The notes below the pieces were generated by a model, which was not told where the DNA came from, searched no databases, and worked only from the letters and a program-made list of their open reading frames with translations. Shown here in pieces: positions 44,593 to 52,934 of a DNA stretch of 64,000 bases. Numbering within the stretch: position 1 is the stretch's first letter; every line of letters begins with the position of its first letter. The position numbers and the translations under genes were made by a program. Source of the stretch: Pseudomonas nabeulensis (GTDB lineage Bacteria; Pseudomonadota; Gammaproteobacteria; Pseudomonadales; Pseudomonadaceae); the NCBI RefSeq assembly GCF_004682045.1, contig NZ_QUZT01000002.1, positions 1 to 64,000 on the forward strand, read 5' to 3'.

Positions 44593-45105
44593 TCATTCCT
44601 CGGTGTGCAGTTCCACCATCAAATCGTCCGCCAGGGTTTCCAGGGATGCCTGCAAGGTATCCAGCGATAGCGTGGCCGGCACCTGCAACACCGCCTCGGC
44701 GGTAAACAGCGGGTCACCGCTCATGGGCGCCGGGCGTACATCCGTGCTCAGGCTCTCCAGGTTCACGCCCTGCTGACTCAGCAACGCGGTGATCTCACGC
44801 ACGATGCCCGACCGGTCATTGCCCACCAGCGTCATCATGATGGCTTTGGACGCCGACGCCTGCCCGCTGCTGCCCTCGCCCACCAGCACGCGGATGCCGT
44901 GTGTGGATAAGTCCTCCAGCGCGCCCACCAAGGCCTGGCGGCTCTCTGTCGGCACGCTGACCCGCAGGATCCCGGCAAACTGCCCGGCCATATGGGCCAT
45001 GCGGCTTTCCAGCCAGTTACCGCCGTGGGCGGCGATGTTCTGCGCGATGCGTTCAACCAGGCCGGGTTTGTCGGCGGCAATAATTGTGAGTACAAGATGG
45101 TCCAT
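44593..45105 (-). CDS. gcvR: Glycine cleavage system transcriptional repressor (ACT-domain protein)
   Basis: 170 residues made almost entirely of two ACT domains: MDHLVLTIIAADKPGLVERI and, in the second half, IMMTLVGNDRSGIVREITALL. E. coli GcvR has no DNA-binding domain and works by binding GcvA; the same is expected here, since no HTH is seen. AGAGGG precedes the ATG. It is divergent from glcB across a 266-base gap rich in inverted repeats. Confidence 0.85.
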   Translation of the reverse strand: MDHLVLTIIAADKPGLVERIAQNIAAHGGNWLESRMAHMAGQFAGILRVSVPTESRQALVGALEDLSTHGIRVLVGEGSSGQASASKAIMMTLVGNDRSGIVREITALLSQQGVNLESLSTDVRPAPMSGDPLFTAEAVLQVPATLSLDTLQASLETLADDLMVELHTEE

Positions 45106-45208
45106 GGCGAAGCCCTCTGGAATTCAATCTACAAGGTGGACTGGGGAGCCCGCGAAAACAAATCGTGTACCATTTTTATATTTATCTGGAACAATCCAAT
45201 AGTTTTTT

Positions 45209-45225
45209 GAGAACATCCCGTTCTC
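45209..45225. promoter_or_regulatory. Inverted repeat in the gcvR-glcB gap
   Basis: GAGAAC-ATCCC-GTTCTC is a perfect 6-bp inverted repeat with a 5-base spacer, typical of a dimeric regulator site. Its distance to gcvR is 103 bases and to glcB 146 bases. The cognate protein is unknown. Confidence 0.4.
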
Positions 45226-45297
45226 CGCTGTGACCGTACGACCAAAGTGGGTCGCTAAACGACGTATTTAGTCTAATTTTCACAACCGCAAGTCATC

Positions 45298-45325
45298 ATG
45301 TAGTATGCGCAACCTGGCACTACAT
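45298..45325. promoter_or_regulatory. Inverted repeat close to glcB
   Basis: ATGTAGT (45298-45304) and ACTACAT (45319-45325) are perfect inverted heptamers with 14 bases between. The right arm overlaps CATAAT, a plausible -10 about 45 bases upstream of the glcB ATG. This is a good position for an operator. The binder is unknown. Confidence 0.45.
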
Positions 45326-45371
45326 AATGAAAATCTAAAAAGCGCTTAAGCTGTGCAGAGTGAGGCAAGCA

Positions 45372-47549
45372 ATGACTGAACACGTTCAAGTCGGTGGCCT
45401 GCAGGTCGCCAAAGTCCTGTTCGACTTCGTGAACAACGAAGCCATTCCCGGCACCGGCATTACTGCCGAGCAGTTCTGGGCCGGTGCCGACAAGGTCATC
45501 CACGACCTGGCACCGAAGAACAAAGCCCTACTCGCCAAACGCGACGACTTCCAGGCACGGATCGATACCTGGCACCAGACACACGCTGGCCAGGCCCACG
45601 ACCCGGTGGCCTACAAGGCCTTCCTGCAAGACATCGGATACCTGCTGCCAGAAGCTGCGGATTTCCAGGCCACGACCCAAAACGTCGACGACGAAATTGC
45701 CCGCATGGCCGGCCCGCAGCTGGTAGTGCCGGTGATGAACGCCCGCTTCGCCCTCAACGCCTCGAATGCGCGCTGGGGCTCGCTGTATGACGCGCTGTAT
45801 GGCACCGACGCCATCAGCGAAGCCAACGGCGCCGAAAAGGGCCAGGGCTACAACAAGGTACGCGGCGACAAGGTGATTGCCTTCGCCCGCGCCTTCCTCG
45901 ACGAAGCCGCACCGCTCACCGCCGGCAGCCACGTGGACTCCACCGGCTATAAAGTGGTGGATGGCAAGCTGGTTGTCAGCCTCAAGGGCGGCAGCAACAG
46001 CGGCCTGCGCGATGACGCACAACTGATCGGCTTCCACGGCGCTGCCGCCACGCCGACCGCGATCCTGCTCAAGCACAACGGCCTGCACTTCGAAATCCAG
46101 ATCGACGCCAGCACCCCGGTCGGCCAGACCGACGCCGCTGGCGTCAAAGACGTGCTGGTGGAAGCCGCGCTCACCACCATCATGGACTGCGAAGACTCCG
46201 TCGCCGCCGTCGATGCCGATGACAAAGTGGTGATCTACCGCAACTGGCTCGGCCTGATGAAGGGCGACCTGGCCGAAGAAGTGGCCAAGGGCGGCAAGAC
46301 CTTCACCCGCACCATGAACGCCGACCGTGTCTACACCGGCGTGAATGGCCAGGACGTGACCCTGCACGGCCGTTCGCTGCTGTTCGTGCGCAACGTGGGT
46401 CACTTGATGACCATCGACGCGATCCTCGACAAAGACGGCAACGAAGTACCGGAAGGCATCCTCGACGGGCTGATCACCAGCCTGGCGGCGATCCACAGCC
46501 TCAACGACACCAGCACCCGCAAGAACAGCCGCACTGGCTCCGTGTACATCGTCAAACCGAAGATGCACGGCCCGGAAGAAGCGGCGTTCACCAACGAGCT
46601 GTTCGGTCGCATCGAAGACGTGCTGAATCTGCCGCGCAACACCCTCAAAGTCGGGATCATGGACGAGGAGCGCCGCACCACGGTCAACCTCAAGGCCTGC
46701 ATCAAGGCGGCCAGCGAGCGCGTGGTGTTTATCAACACCGGCTTCCTCGACCGCACCGGCGACGAGATCCACACCTCCATGGAAGCCGGCGCCATGGTGC
46801 GCAAAGCAGCCATGAAGGCGGAAAAATGGATCGGCGCCTACGAAAACTGGAACGTCGATATCGGCCTGAGCACCGGCCTGCAAGGGCGTGCGCAGATCGG
46901 CAAAGGCATGTGGGCCATGCCCGACCTGATGGCGGCGATGCTCGAACAGAAAATCGCCCACCCATTGGCTGGCGCCAACACCGCTTGGGTGCCGTCGCCG
47001 ACTGCCGCTGCCCTGCACGTGCTGCACTATCACAAGGTTGACGTGTTCGCGCGCCAGGCCGAATTGGCCAAGCGTGAGCGTGCATCGGTGGACGACATCC
47101 TGACCATTCCGCTGGCCACCAACACCGATTGGTCTGACGAAGAAATCCGCAACGAACTGGACAACAACGCCCAGGGTATCCTTGGCTATGTGGTGCGCTG
47201 GATCGACCAGGGCGTCGGCTGCTCCAAGGTGCCGGACATCAACGATGTGGGCCTGATGGAAGACCGCGCCACCCTGCGTATCTCCAGCCAGCACATCGCC
47301 AACTGGCTGCGCCATGGCATCGTCAACGAAGCCCAGGTGATGGAAAGCCTCAAGCGCATGGCGCCGGTGGTGGACCGTCAGAATGCCGGGGATACGTTGT
47401 ACCGCCCACTGGCACCGGATTTCGACAGCAACATCGCGTTCCAGGCCGCGGTGGAGTTGGTGATTGAAGGGACCAAGCAACCGAACGGCTACACCGAGCC
47501 GGTGTTGCACCGTCGGCGTCGGGAGTTCAAGGCCAAGAATGGCCTGTAA
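45372..47549 (+). CDS. glcB: Malate synthase G
   Basis: Condenses glyoxylate with acetyl-CoA to malate, the second step of the glyoxylate shunt and the outlet for glycolate and purine-derived glyoxylate. 725 residues from the ATG at 45372 (GAGG six bases upstream). Isoform-G features include [17 protein letters not shown], the TEGSVN-like conserved region [18 protein letters not shown] (here [15 protein letters not shown]) and a C-terminal catalytic-base aspartate region. It is transcribed alone: upstream inverted repeats and a strong terminator delimit it. Confidence 0.97.
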   Translation: MTEHVQVGGLQVAKVLFDFVNNEAIPGTGITAEQFWAGADKVIHDLAPKNKALLAKRDDFQARIDTWHQTHAGQAHDPVAYKAFLQDIGYLLPEAADFQATTQNVDDEIARMAGPQLVVPVMNARFALNASNARWGSLYDALYGTDAISEANGAEKGQGYNKVRGDKVIAFARAFLDEAAPLTAGSHVDSTGYKVVDGKLVVSLKGGSNSGLRDDAQLIGFHGAAATPTAILLKHNGLHFEIQIDASTPVGQTDAAGVKDVLVEAALTTIMDCEDSVAAVDADDKVVIYRNWLGLMKGDLAEEVAKGGKTFTRTMNADRVYTGVNGQDVTLHGRSLLFVRNVGHLMTIDAILDKDGNEVPEGILDGLITSLAAIHSLNDTSTRKNSRTGSVYIVKPKMHGPEEAAFTNELFGRIEDVLNLPRNTLKVGIMDEERRTTVNLKACIKAASERVVFINTGFLDRTGDEIHTSMEAGAMVRKAAMKAEKWIGAYENWNVDIGLSTGLQGRAQIGKGMWAMPDLMAAMLEQKIAHPLAGANTAWVPSPTAAALHVLHYHKVDVFARQAELAKRERASVDDILTIPLATNTDWSDEEIRNELDNNAQGILGYVVRWIDQGVGCSKVPDINDVGLMEDRATLRISSQHIANWLRHGIVNEAQVMESLKRMAPVVDRQNAGDTLYRPLAPDFDSNIAFQAAVELVIEGTKQPNGYTEPVLHRRRREFKAKNGL

Positions 47550-47552
47550 ATG

Positions 47553-47585
47553 AAAAAAGCCCTGGTTGAGAGACCGGGGCTTTTT
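47553..47585 (+). terminator. Intrinsic terminator of glcB
   Basis: AGCCCTGGT (47558-47566), 6-base loop, ACCGGGGCT (47573-47581) with one T-G wobble, preceded by AAAAA and followed by TTTTCTTT; starts 4 bases after the stop codon. Confidence 0.93.
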
Positions 47586-47607
47586 CTTTGGGGCTTGTGG
47601 TGGCTGG

Positions 47608-47714
47608 ACTGGCCTCATCGGGGGCAAGCCCCCTCCCACCCTTGAATGTGTTCACAAATCAGAATGTGTAAATACAGTAAATGTGGGAGGGGGCTTGCCC
47701 CCGATGAGGCCAGT
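47608..47714. repeat. REPIN with extended outer palindrome
   Basis: Plain arms at 47617-47639 and 47683-47705. The flanks ACTGGCCTC and GAGGCCAGT extend the inverted repeat nine more bases on each side. It fills the gap between glcB and the response regulator. Confidence 0.92.
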
Positions 47715-47730
47715 ACCAACAACACAAAAT

Positions 47731-48177
47731 TCAGGAAGCCATCCCCAACTCCCGCTTCACCAACTTCGCCAACTTCACGCTATCAATCGGCTTGAGCAAA
47801 AAGTCCACCACGCTCAAATGCATCGCATCGATCACATCCGGTGCTTCCGCGTCCCCCGACATTACGATGATCGGCAGCGCCGCCCGCGTAGAACTGCGCA
47901 CTTGACGAATCAATTCCAGGCCATTGCTCGGCGCCATGCGCAAGTCGGTGATCAACAAACCAATCGAGCTGCTGGACTCCAACAGGTCCCACGCCGTCTT
48001 ACCACTGTCGGCGGTCATGCAGCGAATACCGTCCAGGCCCAGGATTTCCGCCAGCAGTTCGCGGGCGTCCTTGTCGTCGTCGACGATCAGCACCCGTTGC
48101 GGCGGTAAATCAGGCTCCAGCATCACGGCGCTCAGCGCCTCGCGCTCGGCATCACTCAAAATATCGTGGTCGGACAT
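47731..48177 (-). CDS. Single-domain response regulator
   Basis: 148 residues from the ATG at 48177; an alternative ATG at 48198 has a GGGAG four bases upstream and would add seven residues. After a 30-residue lead (MSDHDILSDAEREALSAVML) comes one receiver domain only: acidic pocket VLIVDDDKDAR, phospho-acceptor Asp in LLITDLRMAPSNG, Thr/Ser in IIVMSGD and Lys in FLLKPID. There is no output domain and no kinase gene beside it, so it probably acts by protein contact. It is divergent from the DUF294 gene. Confidence 0.87.
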   Translation of the reverse strand: MSDHDILSDAEREALSAVMLEPDLPPQRVLIVDDDKDARELLAEILGLDGIRCMTADSGKTAWDLLESSSSIGLLITDLRMAPSNGLELIRQVRSSTRAALPIIVMSGDAEAPDVIDAMHLSVVDFLLKPIDSVKLAKLVKRELGMAS

Positions 48178-48316
48178 ACGGTTCTCGGCAGTTCTCATCA
48201 ATCTCCCAGCACACTCGTCAGACATCTGCGGAAGGGCGAACAATGTGCACTTCGTCGGAAAGTTTGCCTAGTGGGCGTTCTACGGGTTTTAGCCGATAGT
48301 GATGTAAGGTTTTTCC

Positions 48317-48345
48317 CTAGGTTTAGACCCTTTGTATCGACCTAG
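48317..48345. promoter_or_regulatory. Inverted repeat upstream of the DUF294 gene
   Basis: CTAGGT (48317-48322) and ACCTAG (48340-48345) are perfect inverted hexamers with 17 bases between, in the 207-base divergent gap. It is 40 bases from the DUF294 start and 140 bases from the response regulator start. A candidate regulator site only. Confidence 0.4.
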
Positions 48346-48384
48346 ACTTACGTCCAATGGGCACCTGCCGCGCAGGGGCCGACC

Positions 48385-50346
48385 ATGAGGCACGATAACG
48401 ACAAAAAAATTGCGGTCATGGTTATGAGTAAAGCTGATGCCTTCGCCCAGGCGGGAAAAACTGCTGTTTTGCAGAACATCCACGGCACCCTGCAGTTCCT
48501 GCAACGTTTCCCCCCGTTCAACCAGATGGAAAACGCGCACCTGGCGTTTCTGGTCGAGCAATGCCAACTGCGCTTCTTCGGCCCCGGCGAGAGCATCCTA
48601 AAACCATCGGGCGGCCCGGTTGAGCACTTTTATATCGTCAAGCAGGGCCGCGTGGTCGGCGAACGCCCCGACTCCACCGAGACCACCTTCGAGATCACCA
48701 CCGGCGAGTGCTTCCCCCTCGCCGCGCTGCTCGGTGAACGGGCCACCCGCACCGAGCATAAGGCCGCCGAAGACACCTTCTGCCTGCAACTGAACAAACC
48801 GGCGTTTATCAAACTGTTCGCCCTTTCCAGCCCGTTTCGCGACTTCGCCCTGCGCGGGGTCAGTAGCCTGTTGGACCAAGTCAACCAGCAGGTGCAGCAA
48901 AAAGCCGTGGAAACCCTCGGCACCCAATACTCGCTGAACACCCGCCTGGGCGAATTGGCCATGCGCCACCCGGTGACGTGTAGCCCCACCACCCCGCTGC
49001 GTGAAGCGGTGACGCTGATGCATGAGCAACAGGTCGGCAGCATCGTGATCGTCGATGAACACAAGGCGCCCCTGGGGATTTTCACCCTGCGTGACCTGCG
49101 CCAGGTGGTGGCCGATGGCACCAGTGATTTCAACCAGATCATCGAAAGCCACATGACCCAGGCACCGTTTTTCCTCAGCCCGGACCACAGCGCCTTTGAC
49201 GCGGCGATCGCCATGACCGAACGGCATATCGCCCACGTCTGCCTGGTGAAAGACCAGCGCCTGTGTGGCGTGGTGTCCGAGCGCGATCTGTTTTCCCTGC
49301 AACGGGTCGACCTGGTGCACCTGGCCCGTACCATCCGCAATGCGCCAAGGGTGGAACACCTGGTGGCGATTCGCGGCGAGATCGGCCAGTTGGTGGAGCG
49401 CATGTTGGCCCATGGCGCTTCGTCCACCCAGATCACCCACATCATTACCTTGCTCAACGATCACACCGTGTGCCGCGTGATTGAACTGACGCTGGCCGAC
49501 AAAGGTGACCCTGGCGTGCCATTCAGTTGGCTGTGTTTCGGCAGCGAAGGCCGGCGCGAGCAGACGCTGTACACCGACCAAGACAACGGCATCCTGTTCG
49601 ACGCCAGGGATGCCGCCGAAGCGGCGGCGATCCGGGCCCGGCTGCTGCCGCTGGCGCAACAGATCAACCAAAGCCTGGCGTTGTGCGGGTTCAGCCTGTG
49701 CAAGGGCAATATCATGGCCGGCAACCCCGAGCTGTGCCTGTCGCGGGGCGAATGGGCGCGGCGTTTCGCGGCGTTTATCCGTGAGGCGACGCCGGAGAAT
49801 CTTCTGGGTTCAAGTATCTATTTCGACCTGCGCGTGGTGTGGGGTGATGAACGAGGATGCGAGCAGTTGCGCCAGGGCATTCTCGATCAGGTCGGGGATA
49901 ACCGCCTGTTCCAACGCATGCTGGCTGAGAACGCTCTGCGCCAGCGACCGCCCGTAGGGCGTTTCCGCGAATTCGTGCTGACGCGTAAAGGCAGCGAAAA
50001 AGCCACGCTGGATCTGAAAGTGCAGGGCCTCACGCCCTTTGTCGACGGCGCCCGCCTACTGGCCCTGGCCAACGGTATCCACGCCAACAACACCCTGGAG
50101 CGCCTGCGCCAGCTGGTGGTCAAGGAAGTCATCGAGCCCCTGGATGGCGCCGCGTATGAAGAGGCGTATCACTTTATCCAGCAAACCCGCATGCAGCAGC
50201 ACCAACGGCAAACCCGTGAAAACCAGGCGTATTCCAACCGTGTCGACCCCGACAGCCTCAACCATCTGGACCGGCGCATCCTGCGTGAGTCCCTGCGTCA
50301 GGCCCAACGCCTGCAAAGCAGCCTGACGTTGCGGTATCAACTGTGA
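48385..50346 (+). CDS. Cyclic-nucleotide-binding/CBS/DUF294 putative nucleotidyltransferase
   Basis: 653 residues. Order: a cNMP-binding-like beta barrel (about 35-155), a CBS pair (about 190-305, HPVTCSPTTPLREAVTLMHE onward), the DUF294 nucleotidyltransferase domain (about 330-470), and a C-terminal DUF294_C domain (about 500-640). The transferase motif is complete: GSEGRRE at 386-392 and TDQDNG with D398/D400 as metal ligands. The fold suggests GlnD-like protein modification, but the target is unknown. The ATG at 48385 has AGGGG at 6 bases; ATG 48424 (MSKADAF) is the alternative and may be the true family start. The stop overlaps the exonuclease GTG. Confidence 0.85.
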   Translation: MRHDNDKKIAVMVMSKADAFAQAGKTAVLQNIHGTLQFLQRFPPFNQMENAHLAFLVEQCQLRFFGPGESILKPSGGPVEHFYIVKQGRVVGERPDSTETTFEITTGECFPLAALLGERATRTEHKAAEDTFCLQLNKPAFIKLFALSSPFRDFALRGVSSLLDQVNQQVQQKAVETLGTQYSLNTRLGELAMRHPVTCSPTTPLREAVTLMHEQQVGSIVIVDEHKAPLGIFTLRDLRQVVADGTSDFNQIIESHMTQAPFFLSPDHSAFDAAIAMTERHIAHVCLVKDQRLCGVVSERDLFSLQRVDLVHLARTIRNAPRVEHLVAIRGEIGQLVERMLAHGASSTQITHIITLLNDHTVCRVIELTLADKGDPGVPFSWLCFGSEGRREQTLYTDQDNGILFDARDAAEAAAIRARLLPLAQQINQSLALCGFSLCKGNIMAGNPELCLSRGEWARRFAAFIREATPENLLGSSIYFDLRVVWGDERGCEQLRQGILDQVGDNRLFQRMLAENALRQRPPVGRFREFVLTRKGSEKATLDLKVQGLTPFVDGARLLALANGIHANNTLERLRQLVVKEVIEPLDGAAYEEAYHFIQQTRMQQHQRQTRENQAYSNRVDPDSLNHLDRRILRESLRQAQRLQSSLTLRYQL

Positions 50347-51050
50347 GTTGGTTCAGTTGGTTACGTGCGAAAAAACCCGGCCTCGATGCCATTCAACAGC
50401 AACGCCTGGCCCAGTTGCCGAAACCCGCAGTGCTGGGCGACGGCGATTTGCGCGCTCAACGTTGGGTGGTGGTAGACCTGGAAACCAGTGGCTTGAACCT
50501 CAACCGCGATCAGGTACTGTCCATCGGCGCCGTGGTGATTGAAGACGGCGCGGTGGATTTCTCGCAGATGTTCGAACGCACCCTGCTGCGGGCCGAGTCC
50601 AAGCTCAGCCCCAGCGTGTTGATCCACGGTCTCGGCCCTAGCGCCATTGCGGCCGGCAGCGATCCGGTGGAGGCACTGCTGGACTTCATGGAGTTTGTCG
50701 GCGACAGCCCACTGTTGGCGTTCCACGCGCCGTTCGATCAACACATGTTGTGCCGGGCGCTCAAGGACAGCCTGGGGTATCGCCTGGCTCATCCTTTTCT
50801 GGATGTTGCGGATATCGCTCCGTTGGTGTGCCCAGAGGCGTCTATCCGCGAAGCCGGGCTGGACGACTGGATCGACCACTTCCACTTGCACATCGGTGAA
50901 CGCCATCACGCCAGCGCCGACGCCCTGGCCACGGCGGAGCTGATGCTCATCCTGTTTAGCCGAGCTCGCCAGCAACACATCGACACCCCGCAGACGTTGC
51001 AGGCGCGTTTGAGCCAATGGAAACGGCGTAAACAAGCGCCCACTTTCTAG
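50343..51050 (+). CDS. DEDDh-family 3'-5' exonuclease
   Basis: 235 residues, GTG start overlapping the previous TGA (GTGA). The DnaQ/RNase T-like fold has Exo I VVVDLETSGLN (D45, E47), a middle aspartate in LLAFHAPFDQHML (Exo II) and Exo III HHASADALATAEL with the catalytic His and Asp. It could act on DNA or RNA ends; family resemblance is to PolC/DnaQ-type proofreading modules acting alone. The same DUF294-exonuclease pairing occurs in other pseudomonads, where I remember it next to acetate uptake genes. Here it stands alone. Confidence 0.87.
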   Translation: MSWFSWLRAKKPGLDAIQQQRLAQLPKPAVLGDGDLRAQRWVVVDLETSGLNLNRDQVLSIGAVVIEDGAVDFSQMFERTLLRAESKLSPSVLIHGLGPSAIAAGSDPVEALLDFMEFVGDSPLLAFHAPFDQHMLCRALKDSLGYRLAHPFLDVADIAPLVCPEASIREAGLDDWIDHFHLHIGERHHASADALATAELMLILFSRARQQHIDTPQTLQARLSQWKRRKQAPTF

Positions 51051-51051
51051 A

Positions 51052-51151
51052 GGACGCGGAGCGTCCAGTGAGGCATTCCCACGCAGAGCGTGGGAACGAT
51101 CACCGGAGCGTCCAGTAAGGCATTCCTACGCAGAGCGTGGGAACGATCACC
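51052..51151. repeat. Two tandem units of a second REP-like family
   Basis: Two 47-base units (51058-51104 and 51105-51151) each contain a hairpin of the type CCCACGC-AGA-GCGTGGG followed by AACGATCAC. Just before them, GGACGC-GGA-GCGTCC (51052-51066) forms another palindrome with the first unit's start. Unit 2 differs by two point changes (T for C in one hairpin arm). Unlike the GGGGG REPINs, these are head-to-tail. Confidence 0.85.
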
Positions 51152-51194
51152 CGACAAACGCCAATTGCGCCCACCCCACGGCTCTGACACAATC

Positions 51195-51213
51195 GCGAAT
51201 AATTCTCGTTAGT
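51195..51213. promoter_or_regulatory. Putative Fur box upstream of the ECF sigma gene
   Basis: GCGAATAATTCTCGTTAGT matches the 19-bp Fur consensus GATAATGATAATCATTATC at 11 positions, and AATAATTCTCRTTA is the form usual before pseudomonad fecI-type genes. It lies 28 bases before the sigma-factor start. Confidence 0.6.
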
Positions 51214-51241
51214 TTAAACGCTTTGTTTGCCAGGTGATGCT

Positions 51242-51760
51242 TTGTCGTCGATCCAGAACCCACACAGTGAGCTTGTTGGCGCGTTGTATCGCGACCATCG
51301 TGGCTGGCTGTTGGCCTGGCTGCGACGCAATGTGGCCTGCCCGAGCCGCGCCGAAGACCTGAGCCAGGACACGTTCATGCGCCTGCTGGGCCGTGACGAA
51401 CTGCGCGAACCCCGCGAACCGCGCGCATTCCTGGTGGCCATCGCCAAGGGGCTGTTGTTCGACTACTTCCGTCGCGCCGCATTGGAACAGGCTTACCTGA
51501 CCGAACTGATGCTGATCCCGGAAAGCGAACACCCCTCGCCGGAAGAACAGCAACTGATCCTCGAAGACCTCAAGGCCATCGACCGCCTGCTGGGCAAGCT
51601 GTCGAGCAAGGCCCGCGCCGCCTTCCTCTATAACCGCCTCGATGGCATGGGCCACGCCGAGATCGCCCAGCGCCTGGGTGTGTCGGTGCCTCGCGTGCGC
51701 CAATACCTGGCCCAGGGCATTCGCCAGTGCTACATCGCGCTGTATGGCGAGCCGTCGTGA
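51242..51760 (+). CDS. fiuI: FecI-type ECF sigma factor (ferrichrome-type signalling)
   Basis: 172 residues from the TTG at 51242, which has AGGTGA at good spacing; a TTG at 51227 is the alternative. Region 2 (HRGWLLAWLRRNVACPSRAE, then DLSQDTFMRLL) and region 4 (RAAFLYNRLDGMGHAEIAQRLG, VSVPRVRQYLAQGI) are complete. It should direct transcription of the adjacent TonB receptor when that receptor is occupied. The symbol rests on synteny with P. aeruginosa fiuI-fiuR-fiuA next to a GST gene and creBCD, so the inferred siderophore (ferrichrome) is tentative. Confidence 0.8.
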   Translation: MSSIQNPHSELVGALYRDHRGWLLAWLRRNVACPSRAEDLSQDTFMRLLGRDELREPREPRAFLVAIAKGLLFDYFRRAALEQAYLTELMLIPESEHPSPEEQQLILEDLKAIDRLLGKLSSKARAAFLYNRLDGMGHAEIAQRLGVSVPRVRQYLAQGIRQCYIALYGEPS

Positions 51761-52719
51761 CGGGCTCCGGTCCGGTTTCATCCCGCGTGCTGGATGCGGC
51801 GATTGCCTGGCAGCTGTCCCTCGACTCGGGCGACGGCAGCCCGATTGAGCGCGAAGAATTCAGCAAATGGCTGGCCAGCGATGAAGAGCACGCCCGCGCC
51901 TGGCGCCAATTGGGCATGCTCGACCAGCGTTTCAGCGTGGCCGCAGGGCCGGCGCGGGTGGCGCTGATGCAGTCGCGCGAAGGCATTCGCCAGCGGGTGC
52001 GCAAGCTGGGTCGCGGCCTGGCAAGCATTGCAGTGGTCATCGGCCTGGCGTTGTTTGCCGGTGAGCGCTACGTGCCGATCAACTATTGGCTGGCCGATCA
52101 ACGCACCGCCACCGGCGAACAACGCACGTTGAAACTGGCGGATGGCACGCTGATCAACCTCAACACCCACAGTGCCATCGACGTGCGGTTCGATGAAAAA
52201 CGCCGGCTGATCGTGTTGCAGGAAGGCGAAATTCTGGTGGAGACCGGCCACAACGATGCGCGGCCGTTCTATGTGCAAACCCGCGACGGCAACCTGCGGG
52301 CGCTGGGTACGCGGTTTATCGTCAAGCGCGAAGACGACGCCACGCGCTTGAGCGTGCTGCAATCGGCGGTGGGCGCGCAGCCCGAGGCACTGCAAAAAGA
52401 ACAGATCTTCAAGGAAGGCCAGCAAGTGCTGATGCGCAGCGATGGCCTGGGGCCGACGCTGGCGGTCACCCCGGCAACCGATGCCTGGACCCGCGGCATG
52501 CTGGTGGTGGACAACGCGCGCCTGGGGGATGTGGTGGCGGAGTTGGCGCGTTATCGCACCGGGCATTTGGGTGTGGACAAGAACGTGGCAGACCTGCGCA
52601 TTACCGGCAGTTTCCCACTGCATGACACCACACTGGCGTTGAATGCGTTGCTGCCGACGTTGCCGGTGCAGATTGAGCAGCGTATGCCGTGGTGGGTGAC
52701 GGTCAGCGCCAAGCCTTAG
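51757..52719 (+). CDS. fiuR: FecR-type anti-sigma/sigma-regulator
   Basis: 320 residues from the GTG at 51757, which overlaps the sigma gene's TGA (GTGA). The N-terminal DUF4880 region (AAIAWQLSLDSGDGSPIERE, then FSKWLASDEEHARAWRQL) binds the sigma factor in the cytoplasm. One membrane span lies at about residues 88-105 (LASIAVVIGLALFAGERY). The periplasmic FecR domain follows, and its C-terminal STN-like part (DVVAELARYRTG, ITGSFPLHDTTLALNALL) contacts the receptor's signalling domain. Confidence 0.85.
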   Translation: MTGSGPVSSRVLDAAIAWQLSLDSGDGSPIEREEFSKWLASDEEHARAWRQLGMLDQRFSVAAGPARVALMQSREGIRQRVRKLGRGLASIAVVIGLALFAGERYVPINYWLADQRTATGEQRTLKLADGTLINLNTHSAIDVRFDEKRRLIVLQEGEILVETGHNDARPFYVQTRDGNLRALGTRFIVKREDDATRLSVLQSAVGAQPEALQKEQIFKEGQQVLMRSDGLGPTLAVTPATDAWTRGMLVVDNARLGDVVAELARYRTGHLGVDKNVADLRITGSFPLHDTTLALNALLPTLPVQIEQRMPWWVTVSAKP

Positions 52720-52744
52720 GTTCTGGGGTGCCTGGGCAATAGCT

Positions 52745-52824
52745 ATCGGGGGCAAGCCCCCTCCCACACTTGAAATGCGCTCTCCTGTGGGAGGGGCGGT
52801 GCGACGATTCGACTTGCCCCCGAT
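52745..52824. repeat. REPIN with one variant arm, fiuR-fiuA gap
   Basis: Plain arm at 52745-52767 and long variant arm at 52787-52824 with the extra CGGTGCGACGATTCGA. The spacer is only 19 bases. It lies between the regulatory pair and the receptor gene, 110 bases upstream of the receptor ATG. Confidence 0.88.
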
Positions 52825-52934
52825 GAGGCCCTCAAGAACACCCCAGAAAAAATATTTTCATCCCGCCCTATCACTTTTCAATTCTCATCCGGCACCTAGG
52901 CAATTGCGAAATATTTCCATTCAGGAGCCGCCTC

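Noticed and set aside
45106..45371. Glycine riboswitch beside gcvR
   Set aside because: The expected tandem aptamer core is not visible in the gap; the structures there are short symmetric dyads.
45528..47639. About 700-codon open frame antisense to glcB
   Set aside because: It lies wholly opposite a certain gene, has no recognisable motif or ribosome site, and has the composition typical of antisense frames in GC-rich genomes.
48346..48384. Sigma-54 promoter before the DUF294 gene
   Set aside because: A GG...GC at the right distance can be drawn in GGGCACCTGCCGCGC, but it lacks the TGGCAC and TTGC hexamers of a real -24/-12 site.
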